From Gracilibacillus boraciitolerans JCM 21714 (GTDB taxonomy: Bacteria; Bacillota; Bacilli; Bacillales; Amphibacillaceae), in the NCBI RefSeq assembly GCF_000521485.1, contig NZ_BAVS01000023.1:1-50793 (forward strand): DNA of 50,793 nt. Reading direction: 5' to 3'. Under the pieces are notes generated by a model. The model was not told the DNA's origin, searched no databases, and was given only the letters and a program-made list of their open reading frames with translations. Below are positions 41,218 to 50,793 of this stretch, piece after piece (within the stretch, counting starts at the first letter, position 1; every line of letters begins with the position of its first letter). Position numbers and translations under genes: made by a program.

Positions 41218-43061
41218 ATGTCAGAATTATTGTCGAAATTGAAGGACCAGATCGTCATTGCTGATGGAGCAATGGGGACGTTATTATACGCGCATGGAGT
41301 GGACCGCTGCTTTGAATCGTATAATTTATCAGACCCGGAAGAGATTCTGCGCGTGCACCAATCTTATATTGACGCTGGTGCAGAGGTGATCCAAACCAAT
41401 ACGTATGGAGCAAATTACATTAAATTAAACCGCTTTGGCCTGGAGGATCAAGTACATCAAATCAACACGAAAGCTGTGCAAATTGCTAAATCAGCTGCAC
41501 AAGATAAAGCATTTGTTTTAGGAACGATTGGTGGCATTAGAGGCGTACAAAAATTAGTAACATCAAAAAAAGAAATAATCCGCAGTTTTAAAGAACAGCT
41601 TTTTTCTCTCTTATTAGAGGGTGTTGATGGACTATTGCTTGAGACGTATTATGACTTTGATGAAGTAAAAGAAGCATTAGAGATTGCCAGAAACGAAACA
41701 GACCTGCCGATCATTACCAACGTATCGATGCATGAACCAGGAGTATTGGAAAATGGCATTGCTCTTCCAAAGGCATTAGTAACCTTGATGAGCTTGGCGC
41801 AGATGTAGTTGGTGTTAATTGTCATTTAGGACCACATTATATGATCAAAGCCTTAGAATCTGTACCTTTACTTCAAAACGCTTATTTAGCGGCATATCCA
41901 AACGCAAGTCTGCCTGACTATCAAAATGGCAAGCTTGTATACAGTCAGCACAGTCAATACTTCACACAATGTGCTCAAGATTTTCGCAATCAAGGCGTGC
42001 GTTTAATCGGAGGATGCTGCGGAACAACTCCTGAGCATATCCGAGCACTAAAAGAGGGCATTAAAGATTTAAAGCCAATCGAAGAAAAAGAAGTAAAAGC
42101 TCTTCTTTCCATTACAAATAAAAATCAACACAAACAGACTAACAAAGACTCGCTTGCAGAAAAGGCAAAAAAACAGCACACAGTAATTGTCGAGTTAGAT
42201 GCTCCAAAGCATCTTGATATTGATACATTTATGGATGGGGGGGTTTTTGCATTAGAGAATGCCGGAGTAGATGCAATCACACTCGCTGATAATTCTTTAG
42301 CTACCCCACGAATTAGTAATGCAGCAATGGCCATCAAAATGAAACAGGCTGGTTCTAAAGTTACACCCTTGATCCACTTAACCTGTCGTGATCGCAATTT
42401 AATTGGGTTACAATCTCATTTAATGGGGGGGTTACATACGTTAGAATTAGATGAAATTCTTGCCATTACTGGTGATCCCACCAGAATCGGCGGTTTTCCT
42501 GGTGCATCATCTGTATTTGATGTAACCTCATTCGAACTGACAAAACTAATCAAACAATGTAATGAAGGCCTTTCTTTTTCTGGAAGTTCGCTAAAATTAA
42601 AAACCAATTTCCAAGTTGCAGCTGCCTTTAATCCAAATGTAGCAAATCTGGAAAAAGCGGTAAAACGTATGAAAAGAAAAATAGAACATGGAGCAGATTA
42701 CTTCCTGACACAACCAATATTCAGCCATGAGAAAATTATTGAATTACACCGATTAACTAAAGATATTAACAAGCCAATTTTCATTGGAATTATGCCGCTT
42801 ACATCACATCGAAATGCAGAATTCTTACATCATGAAGTTCCAGGAATGAAATTATCAGATGAAGTAAGAGCACGTATGCAGCAACAGACAAATCGACAAG
42901 ATGGTTTTCGTGAAGGAATCGAAATAGCAAAAGAGTTAATTGATACAGCTATTAATTATTTCAACGGAATCTATATTATCACACCATTTATGCATTATGC
43001 TTCCACCGTAGAATTAACCAGATATGTACACGAAAAAACAAAATTAAAAACAAAAATTTAA
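41218..43061 (+). CDS. Homocysteine S-methyltransferase / methylenetetrahydrofolate reductase fusion (YitJ-like), one frame break
   Basis: A bifunctional protein of about 614 residues. The N-terminal homocysteine methyltransferase barrel has [20 protein letters not shown] and the zinc motif GGCCGTTP. The C-terminal MTHFR barrel has [33 protein letters not shown] and FLTQPIF. One G is missing near 41791; restored, the join reads [16 protein letters not shown]7 at 42237-42243 and 42425-42431 give MDGGVF and LMGGLHT, each with one extra Gly against relatives. It makes the methyl-folate that MetE uses and sits between the S-box and metE. Confidence 0.9.
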
Positions 43062-43078
43062 TTAAGGGAGTTTATATT

Positions 43079-45355
43079 ATGACAACTATTTTAAGTTCAA
43101 ATCTAGGTTACCCTCGTATCGGAAAAAACAGAGAATGGAAACGCGCAATTGAGGCATATTGGCAAGGAGATATTACCGAAAAAACACTTAAGGAACAAAC
43201 GCAGAAATTACGATTACAAAACTTGCAAAAACAAAAGGAACAGGGAATCGATCTTATTCCAGTTGGCGATTTTTCATTATATGATCATGTATTAGATACT
43301 GCTGTTTCATTTAATATTATCCCGAAAAGATTTCAAGATCATAATCCTGCCGAGTTATCAACTTATTTCGCAATAGCGCGGGGGGGAGAAAAAGATGCAG
43401 TTGCAGCTGAAATGACAAAATGGTTTAATACGAATTATCATTATATTGTCCCTGAATTAAATGATACGAAGCCAAAACTATTGGAAAATCGGGCACTATA
43501 CTATTATCAGGAGGCAAAAGAAGAATTAGGGATAGATGGTAAACCGGTGATTATCGGTCCAGTTACGTTTGTAAAACTCGCAAAAGGATATGAAGAAACT
43601 GAGCTCGAGGCATGGGTCGATCGCTTGTTACCATTATATGAGCAAATCTTATCAGAGTTAGCAGAAGCAGGAGCTAGTTGGGTACAAATCGATGAGCCTG
43701 TTCTCGGAACAAATCTTTCAGAAAAAGAGTTAAAGCTTGTTGAAAAGGTGTATCAAAACTTTGATAACAAAATATCAGGCATTCAATTAATCTTACAAAC
43801 TTATTTCGAGACCGTACAGCATTATCAACGTATTATCAAACTGCCTGTCGATGGTTTTGGTCTAGACTTTGTCCATGGTGATCATTTATCACTTATCCAA
43901 AAATACGGTTTTCCTGCTGATAAAGTGTTAGGTGCAGGGATTATAAACGGTCGTAATGTTTGGCGTGCAAACCTGGAAAACAAATTCCAATTATTAGCAG
44001 ATATTGAAGAAGCAGCAAATCCTAAGACAATTATTGTGCAAGGGTCTTCTTCCCTCGTACACGTTCCTGTAACAAAAAATACAGAAGAGAAACTTGATAC
44101 AGTCGTAAAAGATGGGCTCAGTTTTGCAGACGAAAAATTAACAGAAATAAAGGTGTTGACAACCGCTCTTAAAGAAGGACAAGAGTCTGTATCTGATGCG
44201 TTTACAGCAAGCGTACATGCAATAGAAAGACTGGATCAATCCGACTATCGTAACCAAACAGTAGAAGCTACTGCAGAAAACATTAAACGGGAAGTACCTT
44301 TTGAACAAAGAAAGAAGAGACAGCAAGCACATTTAAACTTACCTTTATTACCTACGACAACAATAGGAAGTTTACCTCAAACTCTTGAAGTAAAAAGAAC
44401 ACGTACGAAATGGCGCAAAGGTGAATTAACCGATGATCAGTACAATCAATTTGTTCAATCAGAAACCAGAAAGTGGATCCAAATTCAGGAGGATCTTGAA
44501 TTAGATGTGCTTGTCCATGGTGAATTCGAACGAACAGATATGGTAGAGTATTTTGGAGAAAAATTGAAGGGTTTTGCTGTAACAGAGTTTGGCTGGGTAC
44601 AATCCTATGGTTCCCGATGTGTAAAACCACCATTGTTAGCAGGTAATGTTGAATGGGAGCATCCAATAACGGTAAAAGAAATAGCTTATGCCCAATCCTT
44701 AACAGACAAACCGGTTAAAGGAATGCTAACCGGTCCTGTGACCATTTTAAACTGGTCATTCGTTCACGAAGAGCTGCCTCGTTTTACTGTACAGGACCAA
44801 ATTGGATTAGCACTTGAAAAAGAAGTATTAGCTTTAGAGGATGCGGGTGTCAGCATCATCCAGGTAGATGAACCAGCATTACGCGAAGGCTTACCATTAG
44901 ATAGACTAAAGTGGCCGGCATATTTTGATGCTGCTGTTCGCGCCTTTCGATTAGCAACTTCAACAGTGAAGCCTGAAACCCAAATTCATACTCATATGTG
45001 TTATTCAGAATTTGGAGAAATATATGAGGCAATTGATGGGTTAGACGCAGATGTAATCTCAATTGAAACTTCCCGCAGTCATGGAGAAATGGTCGAAACC
45101 TTTGAGATCAATGATTACAAAAAAGATATTGGCCTTGGTGTTTATGACATTCATAGTCCACGCGTACCAAGCATCGAAGAACTGGAGGCAAATATAAATC
45201 GTGCTTTGGAAACAATCGATGTCGAACAGTTTTGGATCAATCCTGATTGTGGTCTAAAAACAAGGAAAGAGCCAGAAACAATTGCAGCGCTTAAAAAAAT
45301 GGTCGAAGCCGCTAAGTTAACTAGAGAAAAGTATATATCCATTAATCAAAAGTAA
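43079..45355 (+). CDS. metE: Cobalamin-independent methionine synthase
   Basis: A complete protein of 758 residues that transfers the methyl group from methyl-tetrahydrofolate (polyglutamate) to homocysteine. The C-terminal catalytic barrel holds the zinc ligands His and Cys in [11 protein letters not shown], Glu in [11 protein letters not shown] and Cys in [10 protein letters not shown]. The N-terminal barrel starts with the conserved [14 protein letters not shown]. The ribosome site AAGGGAG lies 17 bases after the YitJ-like stop. G7 at 43380-43386 gives IARGGEKD, one residue longer than expected. Control is by the S-box. Confidence 0.95.
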   Translation: MTTILSSNLGYPRIGKNREWKRAIEAYWQGDITEKTLKEQTQKLRLQNLQKQKEQGIDLIPVGDFSLYDHVLDTAVSFNIIPKRFQDHNPAELSTYFAIARGGEKDAVAAEMTKWFNTNYHYIVPELNDTKPKLLENRALYYYQEAKEELGIDGKPVIIGPVTFVKLAKGYEETELEAWVDRLLPLYEQILSELAEAGASWVQIDEPVLGTNLSEKELKLVEKVYQNFDNKISGIQLILQTYFETVQHYQRIIKLPVDGFGLDFVHGDHLSLIQKYGFPADKVLGAGIINGRNVWRANLENKFQLLADIEEAANPKTIIVQGSSSLVHVPVTKNTEEKLDTVVKDGLSFADEKLTEIKVLTTALKEGQESVSDAFTASVHAIERLDQSDYRNQTVEATAENIKREVPFEQRKKRQQAHLNLPLLPTTTIGSLPQTLEVKRTRTKWRKGELTDDQYNQFVQSETRKWIQIQEDLELDVLVHGEFERTDMVEYFGEKLKGFAVTEFGWVQSYGSRCVKPPLLAGNVEWEHPITVKEIAYAQSLTDKPVKGMLTGPVTILNWSFVHEELPRFTVQDQIGLALEKEVLALEDAGVSIIQVDEPALREGLPLDRLKWPAYFDAAVRAFRLATSTVKPETQIHTHMCYSEFGEIYEAIDGLDADVISIETSRSHGEMVETFEINDYKKDIGLGVYDIHSPRVPSIEELEANINRALETIDVEQFWINPDCGLKTRKEPETIAALKKMVEAAKLTREKYISINQK

Positions 45356-45371
45356 CTATTTTCACAGAAAC

Positions 45372-45411
45372 AAAAAGTCTGCTACCAACATAACGTTGAT
45401 AGCAGACTTTT
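45372..45411 (+). terminator. Intrinsic terminator of the metE operon
   Basis: AAAAGTCTGCTA-CAAC pairs with GTTG-TAGCAGACTTTT around a short loop, followed by T-rich sequence. Confidence 0.9.
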
Positions 45412-45505
45412 ATATTTTGAACTGTCCTTAAATCTTCTATTTTCATCAGAAAGCTGAAATTTGTGAACCATTTACACCTTTATCGCTTTTCAAGGATCAA
45501 TAATA

Positions 45506-48500
45506 TTAATAAAAAAGTTTTATTAGAAAATTCTTAATCACGTGTCCAGCTAGCATACCCAAAAAATACAAATGTGATTTTAACGGTGAAAAGGAAAAAT
45601 GGTTTTTTACAGTCGTGATTCTCTCCTCTGGTCCATAATTCAATGGATCTTCTGCTGTTGTTTCCAGTGAGATAATATAATTCTCAAGCGCTTCTACGTC
45701 AACTGGTCCTTCAACTTGCTCGGATTCTATTGAGCAAACACGCCGCGTGAAGCTAAATAATTATTTGTTGTTAATGTGTACGTATCTTTTTTCTTGACTT
45801 TATTACCATTTGGTAATGTTATAGAGATTACCTTTTGTGACTTCTGGTTATAGCGGTAGTTAAATCCTGCTACACTATAGTCTGATCCATTTTCTGAAAG
45901 TTGGGCATTTAGGATTGCTTCTAATTCTTCTCCTGTAACTTTCATTTTCACTAAGGTATTACCGTGTGTTAAGATTTTTTCTAATGATGAGGCAGTAATG
46001 TTACCTTCTAACAAAGAAGAAGCCATTCCCCCCACCATTTATAACTGCGAAGTCACTATCCATTTCATATTTCATACTATCAGCAATCAAATTACCTAAT
46101 CCGTGATCTTTTCCATTTGTAAAGGTTCCAACTATTTCTTGCCCATTATAGCCGATCACATCTTTATCTTCATCTTCTTCGCTACCAGGTATCTCATCGG
46201 TTTGAGTAATACGACCCTCTGAACCAATTACTAGCGGATTCTCTTCCGATGTATCTAAAAACTTAATATAATCAACTGCTGCATCTACATCAACTGGACC
46301 CATTACTTGATTCGTTCCCAGGTTTTTTATTGGTCCATCTTTTGTTCCAATATAGTTATTTGTTGCCAATGTATAGGTTGCTTTTGGATCAATCGGCGTT
46401 CCATCTGGTAGTGTAATATTCACTACCTGCTGTAAATCATAATTGTAGGTGTAATGTAAGCCAGCTACACTATAATCAGAACCGTAGCTTGACAAATTAT
46501 CATTTAAAATCGAAATTAAATCCTTTCCTTTAATATCAACTGACATGACATTATTGGCAAAAGGTAAAATATTGAATACTTCACCCCCAAGTAATTGGAC
46601 CTTCATCTAAAATGTCACGAATACCACCGCCATTGTGCATAGCGAAATCAGCGTCCATCACCCATTTCATACCATCTGCAATTAAATTACCTAACCATGA
46701 TCACCATCATTGGTATATTTGCCTTCTAAAAGCTGTGCATTGTATCCAATTACTTCATTAACAATATCTTCAATCTCCACAGCGTATTTATCAAGAATAC
46801 TTTTCACTGCTGGATCTGGTTGATAATCAGCCTGGTTAGCAAAAACAATTTCCGCTTTGACATCATGAATATCTTTTGTTTCACGATCAATTTGAATATC
46901 GACATCTGCAAACGCCTTGCCATATTCAGATGCCTGAATAATCCATTTGCTATCAACGACTGCAGTTACTTCCTGATGATTGTGGGCAGCATAGATAATA
47001 TCAACTGCGTCATCCACATTTCGGGCTAAATCTGCCGATGCACCTGTTGCAGAATCTCCAGATTGGGTAGCTGGCATATGTGCTAAGACAACAATAGCTT
47101 CCACACCTTGAGCCTGCAGATCATCTACCGCATTATTTACTGCAGTTACTTCATCCGTAAATGCAACGTTTTCCAGTGATGCTGGCATAACCATATTCAT
47201 CGTTTCCTGAGTATTAACCCCAATAAAACCTACTTCAACACCATCCACTTCTTTAATAGCATATGGTGGTAAATAAGTCTCTCCCGTATCCTCCTGTACA
47301 CAGTTCGCGCACAGTACATCAAAATTCATTCCCTGATAACCCGCAGTACCAAGTCCATCGGGATGGTCACCACCGTTAACCATTCTTTTTAATTCATCTA
47401 ATCCTTCGTCAAATTCATGGTTACCTACCGTTCCTAAATCAAAGCCCATTTCGTTCATTATTTCTACCGTTGGCTCATCCTGCAGCAAGGCAGATACAGG
47501 CGAACTTCCACCAATCATATCACCAGCATGGATAAGTAATGTATTTTCATTTTCCTGCTCTCTTTCTTTGATGGCTTGGGCTGTATAGTCCATACGACCA
47601 TAAACGTCATTTTCTCCATTACGATTCAATGTATATTGCTGATCAATTTTACCATGCAAATCATTCATGCTTAACAACTGCAGCTCTATCATTTCTTCTA
47701 CAGGCTCTTCTCCTGCTGCTGTATATCCCTGTGCTACCGCTTCCTCAGCACTTGCAAAGAATATACGTGCTTCTACAGGCACTTCTTTATATGCCGTTGG
47801 TTCCACATATTCTTTCGTTTCTGAGTTTCCAATATAACGATGGAAGTCCCCCCCACCTTCTGAGATCGCCCGATATTCAAAAGGCAATTCCTTTAACGGA
47901 TTTTCCGGATTCCAAATACCTAATTCTGAATCAATTGCCTCTTTTACAGCATTTTGATAGAGCTGATAGTTTTCTTTATCTCCGATTGGCCAGATAAAGT
48001 AAGAAACAGCAAATCCTTCTTTCACCATTTGCAAATTGGTATTTACTCCGTCTTTATTAATCACTTCTGCTAGTAAGCGACCATAATCATCTGTTGGTTT
48101 TTCACCAATTTTTAATGTTACCTGATCGCCTTCTTGTAATAATTCCTTTAAACGATCTGTCGCATACTGACCATGCTCTTTCTGATTGGCTTCATCTACA
48201 CCATTTAAACCTGGCACACTCGTTTCAGGCGTATCAATGTTAATAAAGCGAACACGATCTGCACCTAACACAGGTGTTTCAAGACGTATGGTATCACCAT
48301 CTGAAACATAACGAACCATTGATGTGTATTCACCGCCTGCATTTGGTGCTTCCGGCTGTTCTGCTGACAGCGTAAAGTCATTTATCGATCTTGTTAGTAG
48401 TTGATAGCTGTTATACTGACTTAGAATAGCCGTAATATCGTACCATTTTCCCTGCTCCAGATTAGCAATATCTAAAGTCCCTTCCATCACTCTCAAAGTG

Positions 48501-49400
48501 GTACTATTAAAATCGCTATCTATTAATGATAGATTGTAGCCTCCTCCAGCAGGACTGCTGGGAATACTTTGAATATATCCAGATAATGAAACCAATTGAC
48601 CTTCTAGTGGTTCTGCTACTGATTCATCATTAATAGTTGCTAATGTCATATCTTTTGGTGCAGGTAATCCCTCTCCACTAGCAAGAATTTCAATATCAGC
48701 TGCACTGCCTGGAATAATTTCTTTTAAACCATTATACGTATCTAGCTTACCTGTAATTTTAATACGGGTTCCTTCTTTTAAAATAGGAAAGGATGATCCA
48801 TCATAAGCAAAAATATTAATACCTGCTGTCGCATCTTGTATGTAAGTAGATAATTGACCACTCGATGGGTTTGCTAAGTTATCCGCAGTTACCACACCTT
48901 CAATGGTTACAACATTTCCATCTGATTGCTGCCGTACATCTGCAATGGAAACTACAGAGACTTCTTGATCAGGCTCTTCCTCTTCTGTTCCATCCCCCTT
49001 CTGCAAAGACAATGCTTGTCACATATTCAATCGATTGCTGACTTGAGTAGACATCTCTCGTTCCAGCAACAATTATCTTTTTCCCTAAGACTGCTTCATT
49101 TAAGTTTGGACTAAATTGCTCACGCTGATTTGTTTCCAACTTGACAATGATCGATGCTGCTTCCTGATTATTCTCATCCGCTACTTCGATTGCATACTGA
49201 CCATTAAAGGCAGCTACTATATAACCTTGCATGGTTACTACTGTGCCGTGACTTTCTGATAAAGCCTGTGATACAGAAATCATTTCTACTTCTTCTGCTT
49301 GCACTTGGATGCTTGGCATGACGGCACTCGATAGTTGAGTAAAAACTAGTACGATGGCTAATAATAAACTAGTCGTTCTCAAACTTTTTTGATGATTCAT
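45506..49400 (-). CDS. Secreted multidomain nuclease / 5'-nucleotidase (YhcR-like), five frame breaks
   Basis: An exported protein of about 1296 residues. In order it has a signal peptide (LLLAIVLVFTQLSSAVMPSIQVQAEE), three OB-fold regions and a staphylococcal-nuclease-like domain (RYVSDGDTIRLETP, RFINIDTPETS, DDYGRLLAEV). A metallophosphatase domain follows (LSMNDLHGKI, IHAGDMIGGSS, VGNHEFDEG, AAHNHQEV), then two successive 5'-nucleotidase C-terminal domains, each with DYSVAG and TLATNNY/TLTTNNY. Breaks: C5 48994-48998, a missing T near 46700, C5 46584-46588, C6 46028-46033 and a missing A near 45733. The corrected end lacks a clear LPxTG sorting signal. B. subtilis YhcR is a wall-linked nuclease of similar plan. 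Likely role is scavenging extracellular nucleic acid. Confidence 0.82.
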
Positions 49401-49504
49401 TAATAATCTTTCCTCCCTTGAATTAAATTACTTACCTTTTCATTCTAGCAAGTAAAAATATGAAGTAATTGAATTCACGGTAAAGATTTTATTAATTTTT
49501 ATTC

Positions 49505-49532
49505 ATACTGTTATTAAAAATAGTAACAGTAT
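49505..49532. promoter_or_regulatory. Inverted repeat in the yhcR-like/galK divergent region
   Basis: ATACTGTTA (49505-49513) and TAACAGTAT (49524-49532) are perfect 9-base arms separated by 10 bases, with TTTTCTT after the right arm. It lies about 100 bases before galK and could be an operator for a dimeric regulator or a weak terminator. The rest of the 222-base divergent gap shows only the galK ribosome site AAGGAGGAA. Confidence 0.4.
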
Positions 49533-49622
49533 TTTTCTTGTAACTATGGAGGAAATGACGTACAATGATCTTAGTAAATTAATTTAATTAAGTCGACAAT
49601 TTATGTCAAGGAGGAATAAATC

Positions 49623-50793
49623 ATGGATTTATCTAAGTTATTGGAGAAATTTAAAGACCTTTTCCAATTAGAAGAACAACCGAGAGCTTTCTTCGCTCCA
49701 GGGCGTATTAACTTAATCGGCGAGCATACCGATTATAATGGAGGTCACGTCTTTCCGGCTGCTATCTCATTTGGCACCTATGCAATTGCTGTGCCTCGTC
49801 AAGACAACATCATAAGATTATACTCAGAAAATTTCTCTGAAAAAGGTATCATTGAGGTTTCTTTAGATGACCTCTCCTATAAAAAAGAGGATGATTGGAC
49901 CAACTTTCCAAAAGGAATGATCCTTTATTTAAAAGAAGAAGGCTTCACATTCCCTAACGGATTTGACGTTCTTTTCTATGGAAACATTCCTAATGGAGCG
50001 GGCTTATCCTCTTCCGCTTCAATCGAGCTTGTGACAGGTGTTTTGCTGGAAAATTTATTTCGATTAGATATCGATCGTATTCGTTTAGTTAAAATTGGCC
50101 AGAAGGTCGAAAATAAATACATTGGTGTCAATAGCGGGATAATGGATCAGTTTGCGATTGGCATGGGAAAACAGGACCATGCCATACTATTGGATTGTGA
50201 TACATTACATTATGAATATGCTCCAATTAAGTTGGCAAATCATGATATTATTATTATCAATACCAACAAAAGAAGAGAACTTGCAGATTCCAAATATAAT
50301 GAACGCCGCAGTCAGTGTGAAGCAGCACTAGCGGATTTACAGCAAGAGCTGGATATCAGAAGCTTAGGAGAGCTTTCTCCGGAACAATTTGAACAGCATC
50401 GTGCATTAATTAAAGATGATACAAACCAACAGCGAGCAAAACATGCCGTCTATGAAAATGCTCGTACGATAGAAGCATTAAAAAGACTGAAAGCAGGAGA
50501 GTTAACAACATTCGGTGAGTTGGTTAATCAATCGCACGTTTCCTTACGTGATGACTATGAAGTTACAGGTATGGAGCTCGACACGATTGCGGAAACAGCC
50601 TGGCAACAAAAAGGTGTACTAGGTGCACGAATGACTGGTGCAGGTTTTGGTGGATGTGCGATCGCAATTGTTGAAAAAACTGAAGTAGAAAACGTGCAAA
50701 AAGCTATCGAAAAAGCCTATGAGGAAAAGATTGGATATGCTCCAACATTCTATGTCGCTGCGATTGGCGACGGTGCAAAGGAAATTTCTGTTT
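49623..50793 (+). CDS. galK: Galactokinase (3' end cut by the window)
   Basis: A GHMP kinase, open for 390 codons to the window edge and nearly complete. The galactose-binding signature GRINLIGEHTDYNGG is near residue 27, the phosphate loop is IPNGAGLSSSAS, and the C-terminal motif is MTGAGFGGCAIA. ATG 49623 follows AAGGAGG by eight bases. It phosphorylates galactose for the Leloir pathway, with galE/galT expected just beyond the window. It would use galactose freed by the GH36 enzyme. Confidence 0.95.
   Translation, partial: MDLSKLLEKFKDLFQLEEQPRAFFAPGRINLIGEHTDYNGGHVFPAAISFGTYAIAVPRQDNIIRLYSENFSEKGIIEVSLDDLSYKKEDDWTNFPKGMILYLKEEGFTFPNGFDVLFYGNIPNGAGLSSSASIELVTGVLLENLFRLDIDRIRLVKIGQKVENKYIGVNSGIMDQFAIGMGKQDHAILLDCDTLHYEYAPIKLANHDIIIINTNKRRELADSKYNERRSQCEAALADLQQELDIRSLGELSPEQFEQHRALIKDDTNQQRAKHAVYENARTIEALKRLKAGELTTFGELVNQSHVSLRDDYEVTGMELDTIAETAWQQKGVLGARMTGAGFGGCAIAIVEKTEVENVQKAIEKAYEEKIGYAPTFYVAAIGDGAKEISV

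Noticed and set aside
2941-49000. G/C tracts as phase-variation switches
   Set aside because: Tracts occur in nearly every gene, including trp and met biosynthesis, and not preferentially in surface or restriction genes. Most are in frame at seven bases. Assembly error or a general process fits better than contingency loci.
1-50793. CRISPR array, tRNA or rRNA genes, prophage, plasmid origin
   Set aside because: No regularly spaced repeats, cloverleaf-like genes, ribosomal sequence, phage structural genes or replication functions were seen.

Overview
The window is about 50.8 kb of AT-rich DNA from a Gram-positive Bacillota, most likely a Bacillaceae member of the Gracilibacillus/Amphibacillus/Virgibacillus kind. 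The genus cannot be settled from the sequence. Supporting signs are strong AGGAGG ribosome sites, frequent TTG/GTG starts, a SAM-I (S-box) riboswitch, tandem tryptophan T-boxes, YesMN-type two-component regulators, and a YhcR-like wall nuclease. There are no rRNA or tRNA genes and no CRISPR array.

Layout. (1) 1-11252: a leftward hemicellulose/L-sugar operon. In transcription order it holds an LgoD-like L-galactonate dehydrogenase, a COG3618 sugar lactonase, an L-galactose/L-fucose dehydrogenase-like aldo-keto reductase, and glycosidases GH95, GH43 and GH31. A divergent AraC regulator sits at its head, and a membrane-anchored regulator, probably of the AraC type and cut by the window edge, lies beyond its tail. 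I read this as a candidate L-galactose (or L-fucose) release-and-oxidation pathway. (2) 11500-13905: a TlpA/ResA thiol-disulfide protein, a YczE-like membrane protein and CorA. (3) 14150-15510: an IS200/IS605-type element carrying only TnpB. (4) 15508-26008: a leftward alpha-galactoside locus with a YesN-type response regulator, a binding protein, two ABC permeases, a YesL/DUF624 protein, a YesM-type sensor kinase, an AraC regulator and a GH36 alpha-galactosidase. (5) 26148-27770: an ABC-F ATPase. (6) 27927-35572: trpEGDCFBA behind two tandem T-boxes, preceded by a stand-alone half of 3-dehydroquinate synthase II. (7) 35683-40861: a small secreted or membrane peptide, a Gfo/Idh/MocA oxidoreductase, a LysM-3D wall protein, a 5'-nucleotidase-like phosphoesterase, a candidate sRNA and a nitroreductase. 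(8) 41042-45355: an S-box riboswitch driving a YitJ-like homocysteine methyltransferase/MTHFR fusion and metE. (9) 45506-50793: a large secreted YhcR-like nuclease/nucleotidase and a divergent galK that runs off the window.

The most striking sequence-level property is the G/C tracts. About 50 runs of six or more G or C occur, mostly exactly seven long. Inside genes most of them encode a Gly-Gly or Pro-Pro pair where the protein family has a single residue, so a G4/C4 appears to have become G7/C7. Where the run is 5 or 6 the reading frame is usually broken. Separately, many genes contain one-base deletions at short repeats. Most apparent pseudogenes here therefore look like indel errors in the assembly rather than biological decay. 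I annotate each as one gene and give the break positions. Whether the G4-to-G7 pattern is purely technical is the first thing to check.
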